Positions 7,674 through 16,487 of a stretch of 64,000 nt of DNA are shown here, one piece after another; position 1 is the stretch's first letter, and each line of letters begins with the position of its first letter. Origin of the DNA: Saccharobesus litoralis (GTDB lineage: Bacteria; Pseudomonadota; Gammaproteobacteria; Enterobacterales; Alteromonadaceae); the NCBI RefSeq assembly GCF_003063625.1, contig NZ_CP026605.1, positions 144,086-208,085 on the forward strand, read 5' to 3'. A program made the position numbers and the translations under genes. The notes beneath the pieces are model-generated. The model did not search any database and had not been told where the DNA came from. It saw only the letters and a program-made list of their open reading frames with translations.

Positions 7674-9443
7674 TTATTCATTTTCAAATCGCGCTTTGGT
7701 CGACCATAAACCCAGCGCAGGATTACTGACATAGAATATTTCTTCACCGTCTGGCAGAGTATTCCAACCGTCTTTTAAATTTTCTATCGGGTAGCGCTTT
7801 GTCATTTCATCGTAATGGCAATACTGGTAATCAACACTTTCAATTTCTTGCTGACTAACGCCATCGCCTGGACAATAAGTCACATTAAACCGTTTATCCG
7901 CCGTGCCATGAATTAAATGTGCGGCCGCCGACAAATTCGTCGCCAGTTCAGGGTTGGCTTTTACTGCGGCTAGTGTTTCATCTGTGGTCTTATAACCGTA
8001 TTTACGAATGAGCCTGTCGATCTCTAAATCTTCTCCAAAGCGATGTAATGCTGGCGCCAAGATAATTAACTCGCCGGCATCAGCCATGGCCATACGCGTA
8101 CGGTAAATCGCTTTGTTACCTAACCAAGTTGTTTTGAATTCTGATGGTTCTAAATAAACAATCGCTTTATTAATCGGCTTATCTAACAAATTAAGATTGA
8201 GCTGCTGACTGAGCTTAGCTGCCGCTTCGTAAGTATCTTGGTTTGCACCACAAAATACGCCTTGTAATGCAAGTTTGTCATTTTTGTTGCCCAATACGGT
8301 TAAAATAAACTCAATTGGCAAGTGACGTAAAAATTCATCATAACCTTCGTTTAACGCTTTTCTAACCGGCGTATCGACGCGCCCCATGATCCTTTCCATG
8401 CCATAAACCGCACCTAAAAAATGAGATTTGTGAATGGTATCGGCTCCGCCTGTGCCAACTAATATATTTTTGGTGTAATTCGCCATACCAATGACTTCGT
8501 GAGGTACCACTTGGCCAACCGACACTATTAGATCCCAGTTTCCGTCTAATAATAATTTATTAGCTGCCACATCCATGCTGTAGTCGAGCTTGCCTTCTGA
8601 CAATTGCAGCATGCGCTCGCTACTGATCTCCCCCACTTTTTGCACATCTTGGCGCCACAAATGCGGTAAAAAACGCTCTTTGGGAATATCAGTGCCAAAC
8701 ATGGCGTCTATCTCTTGCTCGGCCATTGGCTCGTGAGTGCCTAAGGCTGGCAAAAAATAGATGTCAGCTTGATCTTTTAATTTTTCGTATAAATAAGCAG
8801 AAATAAAACCCGCTTTTGAGTAAAAACGCGTAATGTCGGGCGGTAAAATTAAAATACGCTTAGCGTTAGCCGCTTTTTGTTGAATAAATTGATCCAAAAT
8901 AGCAACTAAGGCTTGATCATTAATTGTCTGTTGTGTGTCAACAACATGAATGGGATAAGTCATTTTCATGCTCTCTAAAATCGATTGAACAATCACCTCT
9001 GGTGATTGGCTAATATCAGCAACAATGGCATTATTTGGCTCTTGCAATGCCGCAAACTGGCTATTAAGTAACTCAGTTGGCATAAAATGATTTTTACGTT
9101 TTGCCATACGACTCGCAATAAGTGCCTGACTGCCTTTCAAATACACAAATGTCACTTGCTTGGTTAAGGTCGACGCTAAAACATCACGATAACTTTGCTT
9201 TAATGCAGAACAGGCTAAAACTGCACCGCCTTGTGCATTCCACAACACCATTTTGTCTGCTAAGCGTTTCAACCATGGCCAGCGGTCTTCATCTTGCAGT
9301 GCTATACCTTGGCTCATTTTGTCTATATTGGCTTGTGGATGAAAATCATCACCATCATAAAAGTTAACATTGAGCGCCTGCGCTAATCGATTACCGATTG
9401 ACGACTTACCACAACCACTTACACCCATCACAATATAAATCAC
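7674..9443 (-). CDS. Gluconokinase - LarA-type nickel-dependent epimerase fusion
   Basis: Two enzymes in one 589-residue chain. Residues 1-160 are a GntK-type gluconokinase: Walker A GVSGCGKSS (7-15), DGDDFHPQANIDKMSQG and DEDRWPWL. Residues about 165-589 are a LarA-like (DUF2088) domain. DITR (203-206), GTHEP (H237), H315, K325 and H341 align with Lactobacillus LarA H108, H174, K184 and H200. The 315/325/341 spacing equals 174/184/200, so the lysine that holds the pincer cofactor and the nickel-binding histidine are present. GTG start with AAGGGT upstream. It leads the operon with larE, larB and the nickel permease, under a perfect operator. The likely reaction is D-mannonate to D-gluconate by C2 epimerisation, then phosphorylation. 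Domains are firm; the substrate is inferred from the kinase partner and neighbours. Confidence 0.9.
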   Translation of the reverse strand: MIYIVMGVSGCGKSSIGNRLAQALNVNFYDGDDFHPQANIDKMSQGIALQDEDRWPWLKRLADKMVLWNAQGGAVLACSALKQSYRDVLASTLTKQVTFVYLKGSQALIASRMAKRKNHFMPTELLNSQFAALQEPNNAIVADISQSPEVIVQSILESMKMTYPIHVVDTQQTINDQALVAILDQFIQQKAANAKRILILPPDITRFYSKAGFISAYLYEKLKDQADIYFLPALGTHEPMAEQEIDAMFGTDIPKERFLPHLWRQDVQKVGEISSERMLQLSEGKLDYSMDVAANKLLLDGNWDLIVSVGQVVPHEVIGMANYTKNILVGTGGADTIHKSHFLGAVYGMERIMGRVDTPVRKALNEGYDEFLRHLPIEFILTVLGNKNDKLALQGVFCGANQDTYEAAAKLSQQLNLNLLDKPINKAIVYLEPSEFKTTWLGNKAIYRTRMAMADAGELIILAPALHRFGEDLEIDRLIRKYGYKTTDETLAAVKANPELATNLSAAAHLIHGTADKRFNVTYCPGDGVSQQEIESVDYQYCHYDEMTKRYPIENLKDGWNTLPDGEEIFYVSNPALGLWSTKARFENE

Positions 9444-9486
9444 GAAACGACCCTTAATTGCATCATTTTTTAAGTTAAACTCAGTC

Positions 9487-9506
9487 TAAATGCCACCGGT
9501 GGCATT
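9487..9506. promoter_or_regulatory. Pectin-regulon operator (gluconokinase-larA operon / lacI)
   Basis: AAATGCCACCGGTGGCATTT is a perfect 20-bp palindrome and the longest copy in the window. It is centred 53 bp before the fusion gene and 192 bp before the divergent LacI-type gene, and could serve both. Confidence 0.9.
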
Positions 9507-9688
9507 TGTCAACATAATTTAAACATTTCAAGAGGAAAATCTATTTTTCATACTAGCATGAGAAAAAATGGCCACTTGAAGTAATCAAAACGTAATAATA
9601 AAGTTACTTTTTATAGCCTGGTCATGTATGCTAGCGGTAGCGTAAATAGTGTTAAAATGACAATTAAATAGCAGCTTGAGTTAAGTTT

Positions 9689-10723
9689 ATGAGCGACGTA
9701 AAAGTCACAATTAATGACATTGCCCGAATGGCTGGCGTTTCAAAACGTACGGTTTCTCGTGTTATCAATAATTCGGATAAAGTCGGTAAAAAAACCAAAG
9801 AGTTAATCGATAAAATTATCGCAGAAACCGGTTTTGTACCAGACAAACAAGCCAGAGGCCTTGCTTCTAGCCGCTCATATTTATTAGGTTTGGTTTACGA
9901 TAACCCAGATGCTTTGTATATAGACGAAGTGCAGCGCGGGGTTTTAGACTATTGCAGTAATGGGGGGTATGAATTAGTTGTTCACCCTTGTAGTTATAAA
10001 AGTGAAGATTTGATCGCTAATGTCTTATCTTTTGTGAAACGCTCTAAATTAGATGGTATTGTCATATTACCGCCAGCCTCTGAAATAGACGAGTTAGGCG
10101 CAACCTTAGATGACAATAACATTCCTTACATTCGCATTGTGTCTGGCCGTTCCGAAAATGCCGAAAACTTTGTGGTGTCTAACGACGGTCAAGCCGTCTT
10201 TGAGTTAGTTGACTTCCTCATTACACTCAACCACGAAAAAATAGCCATGATCACAGGGCCAATGAATTATCGTTCATCTAAAGAACGTTTCAGTGGCTAT
10301 AAAGTGGCAACAGAAAAAGCCAAGTTAAATCTCCCACAAAACTATGTAGTTGAAGGTACTAACCAATATATTAGCGGCATAGAATGCGCGAATGTGCTAC
10401 TGGATTTGCCAGAGCGCCCTTCTGCTATCATCGCCAACAATGATGAAATGGCCGCCGGTGCATTGAAAGTTGCCGTAGCAAAAGGCATCAAAGTACCAGA
10501 AGAATTATCCATTTGTGGCTTCGATGATAACTTGTTAGCTTCACGTATTATGCCGCAACTAACAACAGCCCGCCGTCCCGTTAGGCAAATGGCCAAAGCC
10601 GCCGCTAAAAAGCTAATTGCCAAAATAGAGAATGGTAATCCAAGTGTGATAGTGGAAGAAGTCGTCGTCGCACCTAAAGTTGTGATCCGCGAATCGACCG
10701 CTGCGCTATCACCTAAAACGTAA
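9689..10723 (+). CDS. LacI-family transcriptional regulator, probable pectin regulator
   Basis: A 344-residue LacI/GalR repressor. The N-terminal HTH is VTINDIARMAGVSKRTVSRVIN (split here across residues 6-27), followed by the hinge-like GFVPDKQARGLASSRS. The periplasmic-binding-like effector domain spans about 62-335, with the usual GFDDNLLASRIMPQLTTARRP near the C-terminus. It is divergent from the gluconokinase-larA operon, with the 20-bp palindrome between them. Being the only LacI gene inside the pectin locus, it is the best candidate to bind TGCCACCGGTGGCA. The effector is probably a uronate intermediate. Regulator identity is inference from position. Confidence 0.85.
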   Translation: MSDVKVTINDIARMAGVSKRTVSRVINNSDKVGKKTKELIDKIIAETGFVPDKQARGLASSRSYLLGLVYDNPDALYIDEVQRGVLDYCSNGGYELVVHPCSYKSEDLIANVLSFVKRSKLDGIVILPPASEIDELGATLDDNNIPYIRIVSGRSENAENFVVSNDGQAVFELVDFLITLNHEKIAMITGPMNYRSSKERFSGYKVATEKAKLNLPQNYVVEGTNQYISGIECANVLLDLPERPSAIIANNDEMAAGALKVAVAKGIKVPEELSICGFDDNLLASRIMPQLTTARRPVRQMAKAAAKKLIAKIENGNPSVIVEEVVVAPKVVIRESTAALSPKT

Positions 10724-10785
10724 CAAACCAGAGTACTTTGGCAAAGGCTCAGGATCGTTAGTGTAAATCGAGTCGTTGCCTCACC

Positions 10786-11001
10786 TTGTTGGCGAGCATT
10801 CATGCTTGCAGAACCTGCAAACTATTTTAAACAAAAAAACTCCCTTGTGGGCGGGTTTTACACCCGCTAACATAAGTTCTCTTACTGACTATGCACTTGC
10901 AGGAATAAATCCTGCCCTACAGGCGTAACCATTTGCTAAATTGTAGGGCGATTTAACATCGACAAACCTTGTGCTAGCCGAAATAAATTCGACCCTACAT
11001 A
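10786..11001. repeat. REP-like palindrome cluster
   Basis: Four palindromic units between lacI and ahpF: GCGAGCATTCATGCTTGC; GCGGGTTTTACACCCGC (10851-10867); GCAGGAATAAATCCTGC plus CCTACA (10899-10922); and AGCCGAAATAAATTCGACCCTACA (about 10976-10999). The same units recur in other orientation at 49.9-50.2 and 51.6-51.8 kb. Confidence 0.8.
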
Positions 11002-11027
11002 TCATAACTTTTCTGTCTGAACTCCAA

Positions 11028-12599
11028 TTAATCCGCACTGCGAAGCAAATAATCAAAAGCAGATAACGAGGCTTTGGCTCCTTCTCCCATGGCAATGACT
11101 ATTTGTTTGTAAGGTACGGTTGTCACGTCTCCAGCAGCAAATATACCCACCTGAGAAGTTTGGCATTTTTCATCAATAACCACTTCGCCATATGGTGTAC
11201 GCTCGACAACCCCTTGCAAAAATTCACTGTTAGGCACTAAACCGATTTGCACAAATACGCCAGATAAGTTTTTCCGCAACACTTGTTCAGTCATGCGATC
11301 AATGTACTCAATAGCCACCACTTTACCATTGTCAGCAATAATCTGTTTGGTGGCGGCATTGGTAACTATACTAATCTTGTCATTAGCTTGTGCCTTTTCT
11401 ACTAAAACTTTATCCGCTTTAAGCTCGGGTAAAAATTCAAACAAGGTGACGTGCTGCACCATACCGGCTAAATCCAATGCGGCTTCAACGCCTGAGTTAC
11501 CGCCACCGATCACGGCCACATCTTTACCTTTAAAGAAAGGGCCATCGCAATGCGGACAATAAGCCACCCCAGAGCCAATGTTTTCTTTTTCGCCTGGTAC
11601 GCCTAGCTCACGCCACTTAGCGCCAGTGGCCACAATAATGGCTTTACTATTAATTACTTCACCAGAAGACAAAGTTAACGTTTTAGCGCCAGTTGGTGGT
11701 GCCGCAATGTCTGTGATCCTGACATGTTCTTTTTTGGTAATGTCATAATCATTCATGTGTGCCAGCATATTTGAGGTTAACTGCGTACCCGTGGTTTTCG
11801 GTACTGATATTAAGTTTTCAATGCCGACTGTATCTTTTACCTGCCCACCAATACGATCAGCAACCATAGTCACTTTTAACCCTTTGCGTGCGGCATAAAT
11901 GGCAGCGGCAACACCAGCGGGGCCGCCACCTATTACGGTAATATCTTGCTCGGGCAATTGTTCAACGTTGAACGACCCTACAAAATCGGGATAACGGGCT
12001 ATCAATTTATCAACCAGTTGCGCGGTATCAATTTTACCATTAGCAAATAATTCACCATTAACATAAACACTCGGTACACCTTGTATATTGCGTTGTTCGA
12101 CGACCTCTTGAAATAAGCCGCCGTCAATCATTTCACTGGAAATATTGGGGTTAAGTAACGCAAATTGATTAAGCGACTGCACAACATCGGGACAATTGTG
12201 GCAACTTAACGACACAAACACCTCAAAGTGCAATGGTTCGTTTATATTCGCGACTAAATTGACCAAGGTATTATCAAGCTTAATCGCGGTTCCCGAAGAT
12301 TGGAGTATTGCCAACACCAAAGAGTTAAACTCATGACCCGCAGGGATCCCAGAAAACACAATTCCGGTATTCTGTTGCGTGTTGTCCTGCTCTACTTCAA
12401 GGGCAAAACTAATTGGGCTGCGTAAATTAATATTTCGCTCTTGCCAACTCAACTTGTCTGATACAGAGCAAATCTGGCTTAAAAACTCTGTTAATTCTTG
12501 TTTTTTGGCGTGCTCTCCCGTTTGCACAACCAGAGTCACAGCTTTTGTCATGTTTGCTGTATATGTTTTAAGTGCTTGTAAAATATCATTGTTTAACAT
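11028..12599 (-). CDS. ahpF: Alkyl hydroperoxide reductase subunit F
   Basis: Flavoprotein disulfide reductase that passes electrons from NADH to AhpC. The 523 residues fit the family. The N-terminal tandem thioredoxin-fold region holds the CHNC pair (SLSCHNCPDVV, about residue 130). The FAD site VIGGGPAGVAAAIYAARKG is at about 212-230, and the redox pair CPHCDGPFF is at about 345. The C-terminal NAD(P)/FAD closing block is GIFAAGDVTTVPYKQI. It is on the same strand as ahpC, 224 bp downstream of it, with a hairpin and a MITE-like element between. Likely activated by the neighbouring OxyR. Confidence 0.95.
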   Translation of the reverse strand: MLNNDILQALKTYTANMTKAVTLVVQTGEHAKKQELTEFLSQICSVSDKLSWQERNINLRSPISFALEVEQDNTQQNTGIVFSGIPAGHEFNSLVLAILQSSGTAIKLDNTLVNLVANINEPLHFEVFVSLSCHNCPDVVQSLNQFALLNPNISSEMIDGGLFQEVVEQRNIQGVPSVYVNGELFANGKIDTAQLVDKLIARYPDFVGSFNVEQLPEQDITVIGGGPAGVAAAIYAARKGLKVTMVADRIGGQVKDTVGIENLISVPKTTGTQLTSNMLAHMNDYDITKKEHVRITDIAAPPTGAKTLTLSSGEVINSKAIIVATGAKWRELGVPGEKENIGSGVAYCPHCDGPFFKGKDVAVIGGGNSGVEAALDLAGMVQHVTLFEFLPELKADKVLVEKAQANDKISIVTNAATKQIIADNGKVVAIEYIDRMTEQVLRKNLSGVFVQIGLVPNSEFLQGVVERTPYGEVVIDEKCQTSQVGIFAAGDVTTVPYKQIVIAMGEGAKASLSAFDYLLRSAD

Positions 12600-12622
12600 A
12601 AGTGGATCCTGATAGCTTTAAC

Positions 12623-12751
12623 TATAGTCTTCTCGCTCAGGTTTTATGGTTCATTGTCAGCGCTTACTCACCCCAATCACATAGTAGAGCATATGCTCAT
12701 GGGGTCTCGAAGCTTGACGGCTTCCCCTAAAACCCGATCGCTTTGACTATA
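12623..12751. mobile_element. 129-bp MITE-like element, copy 1
   Basis: Begins TATAGTC and ends GACTATA. The outer 27 bp of the two ends match at 20 positions as an imperfect terminal inverted repeat. A near-identical 129-bp copy lies inverted at 47919-48047. It carries no gene and has an internal GAGCATATGCTC palindrome. It sits between ahpC and ahpF. No clear target duplication is visible. Confidence 0.75.
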
Positions 12752-12761
12752 TAAGTACAGC

Positions 12762-12787
12762 GCTCGCGAGGCTTTAACCTCGCGAGC
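12762..12787 (-). terminator. Hairpin after ahpC
   Basis: GCTCGCGAGG, loop CTTTAA, CCTCGCGAGC: a perfect 10-bp GC-rich stem 37 bp downstream of ahpC. There is no U-tract, so it may attenuate or stabilise the ahpC message rather than end it. Confidence 0.5.
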
Positions 12788-12823
12788 CAAGGAGAGTCAG
12801 ATAAAGAGTTTAGATTTGGAGAA

Positions 12824-13387
12824 TTAGATTTTGCCAACCAAATCTAAACTTGGGGTTAATGTTGCTTGGCCTTGTTCCCAAGCAGCTGGGCATACTTCGC
12901 CGTCGTTAGCGCGCACATATTGCGCTGCTTTTACATTGCGCACCATGTCTTTCGCTGCACGGCCGATACCGCCGGCATGAATATGAGCCACTTGAATGAC
13001 ACCATCTGGATCAACCAAAAACGTGCCACGGTGAGCCATGTGATCTTCTTCAATCATTACGTCAAAACCGCGTGTAATAGCGCCGGTTTGATCACCTAGC
13101 ATAGGGAATTTAATTTTACCGATAGCGTCTGACGAATCATGCCATGCTTTGTGTGAAAAATGGGTATCGGTAGAAACCGCATACACTTCAACATCAAGCT
13201 GTTGTAGCTCTGCATAATGATTCGCCATATCTTCAAGTTCGGTTGGGCAGACAAACGTGAAATCTGCTGGGTAGAATAAGAAGATCCCCCACTTACCTTT
13301 TACTGATTCTGATGTCACTTCAACAAACTCACCGTTATGAAAAGCTTGTGCTTTGAATTCTGGAATAACTTTACCGATTTGTGCCAT
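12824..13387 (-). CDS. ahpC: Alkyl hydroperoxide reductase subunit C (peroxiredoxin)
   Basis: Reduces hydrogen peroxide and organic hydroperoxides in the cytoplasm with electrons from AhpF. It has 187 residues, the length of the Escherichia coli protein. The peroxidatic cysteine is C47 in [13 protein letters not shown], and the resolving cysteine lies in GEVCPAAW near residue 167. The C-terminal helix for decamer formation is present. ATG start. It is divergent from oxyR, whose product probably activates it. Confidence 0.97.
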   Translation of the reverse strand: MAQIGKVIPEFKAQAFHNGEFVEVTSESVKGKWGIFLFYPADFTFVCPTELEDMANHYAELQQLDVEVYAVSTDTHFSHKAWHDSSDAIGKIKFPMLGDQTGAITRGFDVMIEEDHMAHRGTFLVDPDGVIQVAHIHAGGIGRAAKDMVRNVKAAQYVRANDGEVCPAAWEQGQATLTPSLDLVGKI

Positions 13388-13577
13388 GATATTTACCCTC
13401 TAGGACTATTAAAAATATTTGTTAAAAAGCGTTATTGCTTGAACGAGGTAAAGATTAAGGGCAATTTAATTTTCAGTATATTTTAAAGAATCTATTATTA
13501 TGATTGAAAAAACTGAACGTACTTGAGCATTCAACTAAACTAAAATCAAAGCTTCTTATCACTATTCAACCTCAGCT

Positions 13578-14477
13578 ATGATCTCCATTAAACAAATTAA
13601 CTATGCATTAGCCGTAGCAAAAACCTTACATTTTAAAAAAGCCGCTGAACTCTGTAATGTTTCGCAGTCCGCACTGAGTACCGCGATCACCGAGATGGAA
13701 AATCAATTAGGTTTAGCGGTATTTGAACGCAATAACAAACACGTTTTGATTACCGAAACCGGCAAACAAGTTCTAGCCAAAGCGCAATTAATAAAGTTAC
13801 AACTGGATGAGTTAATGCAGTTATCGGATTTGAATAAGTCACCATTGAGTACCCCTATGACCATGGGGGTGATCCCAACCATAGGTCCTTATTTGCTGCC
13901 TAAAGTCTTACCGCAAGTGAGGTCCCAGCACCCTAATTTTCAATTGCAGATCCAAGAAGCCCAGTCGCATGAGCTAGTTGATCGGGTAAGAAACGGCGAT
14001 CTGGATTGTGCGATCCTCGCCTTACCCTACCCAACTAACGGTTTGATCAGCCTTACCTTTTGGCAAGAAGATTTTTACTGGGTTAGTCATAAAGAAGAAT
14101 GTCCCGCGCAGATCACCGAAATAAAAAGTGATGAGCTACAACTAGACAAATTAATGTTGCTTAAAGAAGGTCATTGCTTAAAAGACCACGCACTTGCCGC
14201 CTGCCAACTGAAAAGCCAAAAGCAACAGTCGGAATTTGACTCAACTAGCTTGCATACCATTATTCAAATGGTCGCCGGTAAACTCGGCACCACCTTAGTA
14301 CCAGAAATGGCCTTACAACAATTGTTGCATGACGGATCTGAGCTAAGTGCCATTCACTTAAACGAACCTGGCCCACATCGTTCAATTGCTTTTATCATTC
14401 GGCCTAATTACGTAAAAACAGCAGACATTGAAGCACTAATCGAGTTATTTACGTTGGCTTTACGTTCAAAAAATTAG
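13578..14477 (+). CDS. oxyR: Hydrogen peroxide-sensing LysR-type regulator OxyR
   Basis: A 299-residue LysR-family protein with an N-terminal winged HTH (HFKKAAELCNVSQSALSTAI, 18-37) and a redox domain. Two cysteines, C200 and C209 in GHCLKDHALAACQL, match in context and nine-residue spacing the C199/C208 pair that forms the sensing disulfide in E. coli OxyR. It is divergent from ahpC, its classic target, with 190 bp between. Start ATG 13578. Confidence 0.95.
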   Translation: MISIKQINYALAVAKTLHFKKAAELCNVSQSALSTAITEMENQLGLAVFERNNKHVLITETGKQVLAKAQLIKLQLDELMQLSDLNKSPLSTPMTMGVIPTIGPYLLPKVLPQVRSQHPNFQLQIQEAQSHELVDRVRNGDLDCAILALPYPTNGLISLTFWQEDFYWVSHKEECPAQITEIKSDELQLDKLMLLKEGHCLKDHALAACQLKSQKQQSEFDSTSLHTIIQMVAGKLGTTLVPEMALQQLLHDGSELSAIHLNEPGPHRSIAFIIRPNYVKTADIEALIELFTLALRSKN

Positions 14478-14582
14478 AATGTGATGATTAATTGATTCCA
14501 TTTTATAAAAGTAAGTGCCTAACCTATATTGAGTTTACGCAATCAAAAAACGCGTAATTAATAACCATATGAGGTAAGCACT

Positions 14583-14720
14583 ATGAACCTACTAAACAAA
14601 CTGCAATCTTGGTTAAGCCGCCCAGCTCAATCGCGCTCAGCGCACAAGGAATGTAATTACACTAACAATTACTACGGCGACCAAGTTTGTTCACGCCAAT
14701 CAGCCAAAAAAACAAACTAA
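14583..14720 (+). CDS. Small 45-residue protein, unknown
   Basis: ATG at 14583 has a GAGG ribosome site eight bases upstream. The 45-codon frame ends TAA at 14720 and is followed within 8 bp by a strong intrinsic terminator, which argues for a real small gene. The product is basic and polar (NLLNKLQSWLSR start, two cysteines at 24 and 36, NNYYGDQVC segment, KKTN end) without a membrane segment. I do not recognise the family. It lies downstream of oxyR as a separate unit. Confidence 0.6.
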   Translation: MNLLNKLQSWLSRPAQSRSAHKECNYTNNYYGDQVCSRQSAKKTN

Positions 14721-14727
14721 CCCTATG

Positions 14728-14762
14728 ACCACGGTTTAGCCCAACTAGGCCGTGGTTTTTTA
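14728..14762 (+). terminator. Intrinsic terminator of the small gene
   Basis: ACCACGG (14728-14734) and CCGTGGT (14750-14756) form a 7-bp stem followed by TTTTTA. The next 250 bp hold nothing I can support. Confidence 0.85.
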
Positions 14763-15012
14763 AATCACTGTCTAATTTGGCTGCTCAGGCTAGCTGCATA
14801 ATTATCATCAATCACTACTAACCCTAGTGTCATTTTGAGCCAGTATATTCTGTCTCAGCCCTTTTCCTTTTCTCGAACTTTCCTGTGCTGCTCTTCCTGC
14901 TCTTTAATGAATATCGCAAAAAAATAGCCAAATACATGACAACAATCTACAATGAAAACACCAAGAATAGGATGAAAAACATACAATTTTAACAATAGCT
15001 AAAGGAAGCCTC

Positions 15013-15207
15013 ATGCAACAATTTGAATATAAAATCATTGATACTCGCGATGTTGAATCGGCTGGTTTATTTAAAGGCCGCCAACGTGAAGATATAGAAG
15101 CCTATCTCAACGCTTTAGGTGCCGAAGGGTGGGAACTTGTCAATGTCGATTTTCGAGAACTAGAAGGGGGTTTAGAATTCGCAGGCGTAATGAAAAGACA
15201 AGGTTAA
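15013..15207 (+). CDS. DUF4177 domain protein
   Basis: A 64-residue single-domain protein: FEYKIIDT opening, a helix DIEAYLNALGAEGWELVNVD and a C-terminal strand FAGVMKRQG. This is the usual DUF4177 pattern with its GAEGWELV block. AAAGGAAG lies before the ATG. Cytoplasmic, function unknown. It is flanked downstream by a short tandem repeat and a terminator, so it is a single-gene unit. Confidence 0.8.
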   Translation: MQQFEYKIIDTRDVESAGLFKGRQREDIEAYLNALGAEGWELVNVDFRELEGGLEFAGVMKRQG

Positions 15208-15220
15208 TTGCTAGTCTTAA

Positions 15221-15268
15221 ATGCTACGAATTAGATGCTACGAATTAGATGCTACGTATTAGATGCTA
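15221..15268. repeat. 14-bp tandem repeat
   Basis: ATGCTACGAATTAG three times (the third copy with one change) plus a partial fourth copy, between the DUF4177 stop and its terminator. Confidence 0.9.
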
Positions 15269-15293
15269 AGAGCGCACAAACAAACACCCCGTA

Positions 15294-15322
15294 AAGCCGA
15301 GCAAAAAACTCGGCTTTGTTTT
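15294..15322 (+). terminator. Intrinsic terminator
   Basis: AAAGCCGAG (15294-15302) and CTCGGCTTT (15310-15318) then GTTTTTA. It ends the DUF4177 unit and lies just past the end of the convergent GH43 gene. Confidence 0.85.
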
Positions 15323-15330
15323 TAAACTCT

Positions 15331-16329
15331 TTAGTCTGTAACAGGTTTATCTTGCAATGCAGACAAACCCAAACTTGTGCGCATAACGGGTTCAATATCA
15401 CCATTCGCTTTAAACGACATAAACTCAGCGGCAACATGACGTTGGCGTTTACGTAACTGACAACCTGCCTTAGGTGTTTCTAGCCATCTGTGATAAAACA
15501 ATATCCATTTATTTTGATATTTTACAATGGAGTGATGGTTGTTACTCTGATGCTCTTGCTGCATAAACACCCCTTTGTATTGCCAAGGGCCAAGTGGGCT
15601 TTTTGCAGTGTAATACGCTAGCTCGCGATTATTTTCTGGCATTGTAAAATAATACAAATCATGCCGTTTAAAAACCCAAGGGCCTTCCATTTTCGGCTCA
15701 TACCCACCCATATCCATTTTGATGAAGTCACCTTTGATACTACGCATATCCTCAGCCATTTTGACCACGTAATAATCAAAATTTTTGCCGTGAAAATATA
15801 GATAAGCTTTGCCATCATCGTCGATAAATAAGCTAGGATCATTAGCATATGGACTAGTCCAAAGTGGCGCGCCTATCATGTCTTTAAATGGGCCGGTAGG
15901 AGAATCACTTTCACCTATGCCTATTCCCATCCATTTGGTGCTATTTTTCGGGTTTTGCCGATCTTTAACCCCTGTACCTGCAGGAAAAACTAAATAATAT
16001 TTATCATTTTTAAATGCCGCATCCGGTGCCCAAGCATAATTGTTTGCCCAACTTAAATCATCTACCGACATCACAGGACCATGGTTAGTCCAGTTTTGTA
16101 GGTCTTGAGTTGAAAACGCATACCAATCTTTCATAAAAAAATCGGCCTGACATTCAATATCATGCGAGGTGTAAATATATAACTTTCCATCTGGCCAAAC
16201 ATGAGCAGACGGATCGGCCGTTCTTAAATTTTCACCCAAAGGCAATGGGTTTTTAGCAATAGCAGTAAAGCTAAAAGCGCCAAGCACTAAGGTACTTAAC
16301 AACCAATAGCATAATTTAATTGATTTCAT
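15331..16329 (-). CDS. GH43-family glycoside hydrolase, exported
   Basis: A 332-residue five-bladed propeller enzyme with a signal peptide (MKSIKLCYWLLSTLVLGAFS...). The three GH43 acidic residues are in place: general base D39 (RTADPSAHVW), pKa modulator D164 (ANDPSLFIDDD) and general acid E215 (KMEGPWVF). Likely acts on arabinan, galactan or xylan side chains of pectin in the periplasm. It follows a TonB receptor gene on the same strand after a terminator. I see no pectin operator before it. The subfamily and exact bond are not decided by sequence reading. Confidence 0.85.
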   Translation of the reverse strand: MKSIKLCYWLLSTLVLGAFSFTAIAKNPLPLGENLRTADPSAHVWPDGKLYIYTSHDIECQADFFMKDWYAFSTQDLQNWTNHGPVMSVDDLSWANNYAWAPDAAFKNDKYYLVFPAGTGVKDRQNPKNSTKWMGIGIGESDSPTGPFKDMIGAPLWTSPYANDPSLFIDDDGKAYLYFHGKNFDYYVVKMAEDMRSIKGDFIKMDMGGYEPKMEGPWVFKRHDLYYFTMPENNRELAYYTAKSPLGPWQYKGVFMQQEHQSNNHHSIVKYQNKWILFYHRWLETPKAGCQLRKRQRHVAAEFMSFKANGDIEPVMRTSLGLSALQDKPVTD

Positions 16330-16431
16330 TTTGGTGTTTAAACTGAGAATATAAAATAAGAAATGCCTGCTTGATTGGTTAAGTTGTGATCACCGCATCC
16401 TTAACCGCACGCCGCAAGTCCCGATACAAAC

Positions 16432-16462
16432 AAAAAAAGCCGGGCTAAATAGCACCGGCTTT
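16432..16462 (-). terminator. Terminator of TonB receptor gene
   Basis: AAAGCCGG and CCGGCTTT stem; on the minus strand it is followed by TTTTTTTG. It lies 25 bp after the receptor stop and before GH43. Confidence 0.85.
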
Positions 16463-16487
16463 ACACGCACACACACTTGAATCTGGT

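Noticed and set aside
12623..12751. Structured RNA or riboswitch between ahpC and ahpF
   Set aside because: An almost identical inverted copy upstream of an unrelated gene and terminal inverted repeats fit a MITE-like element better.
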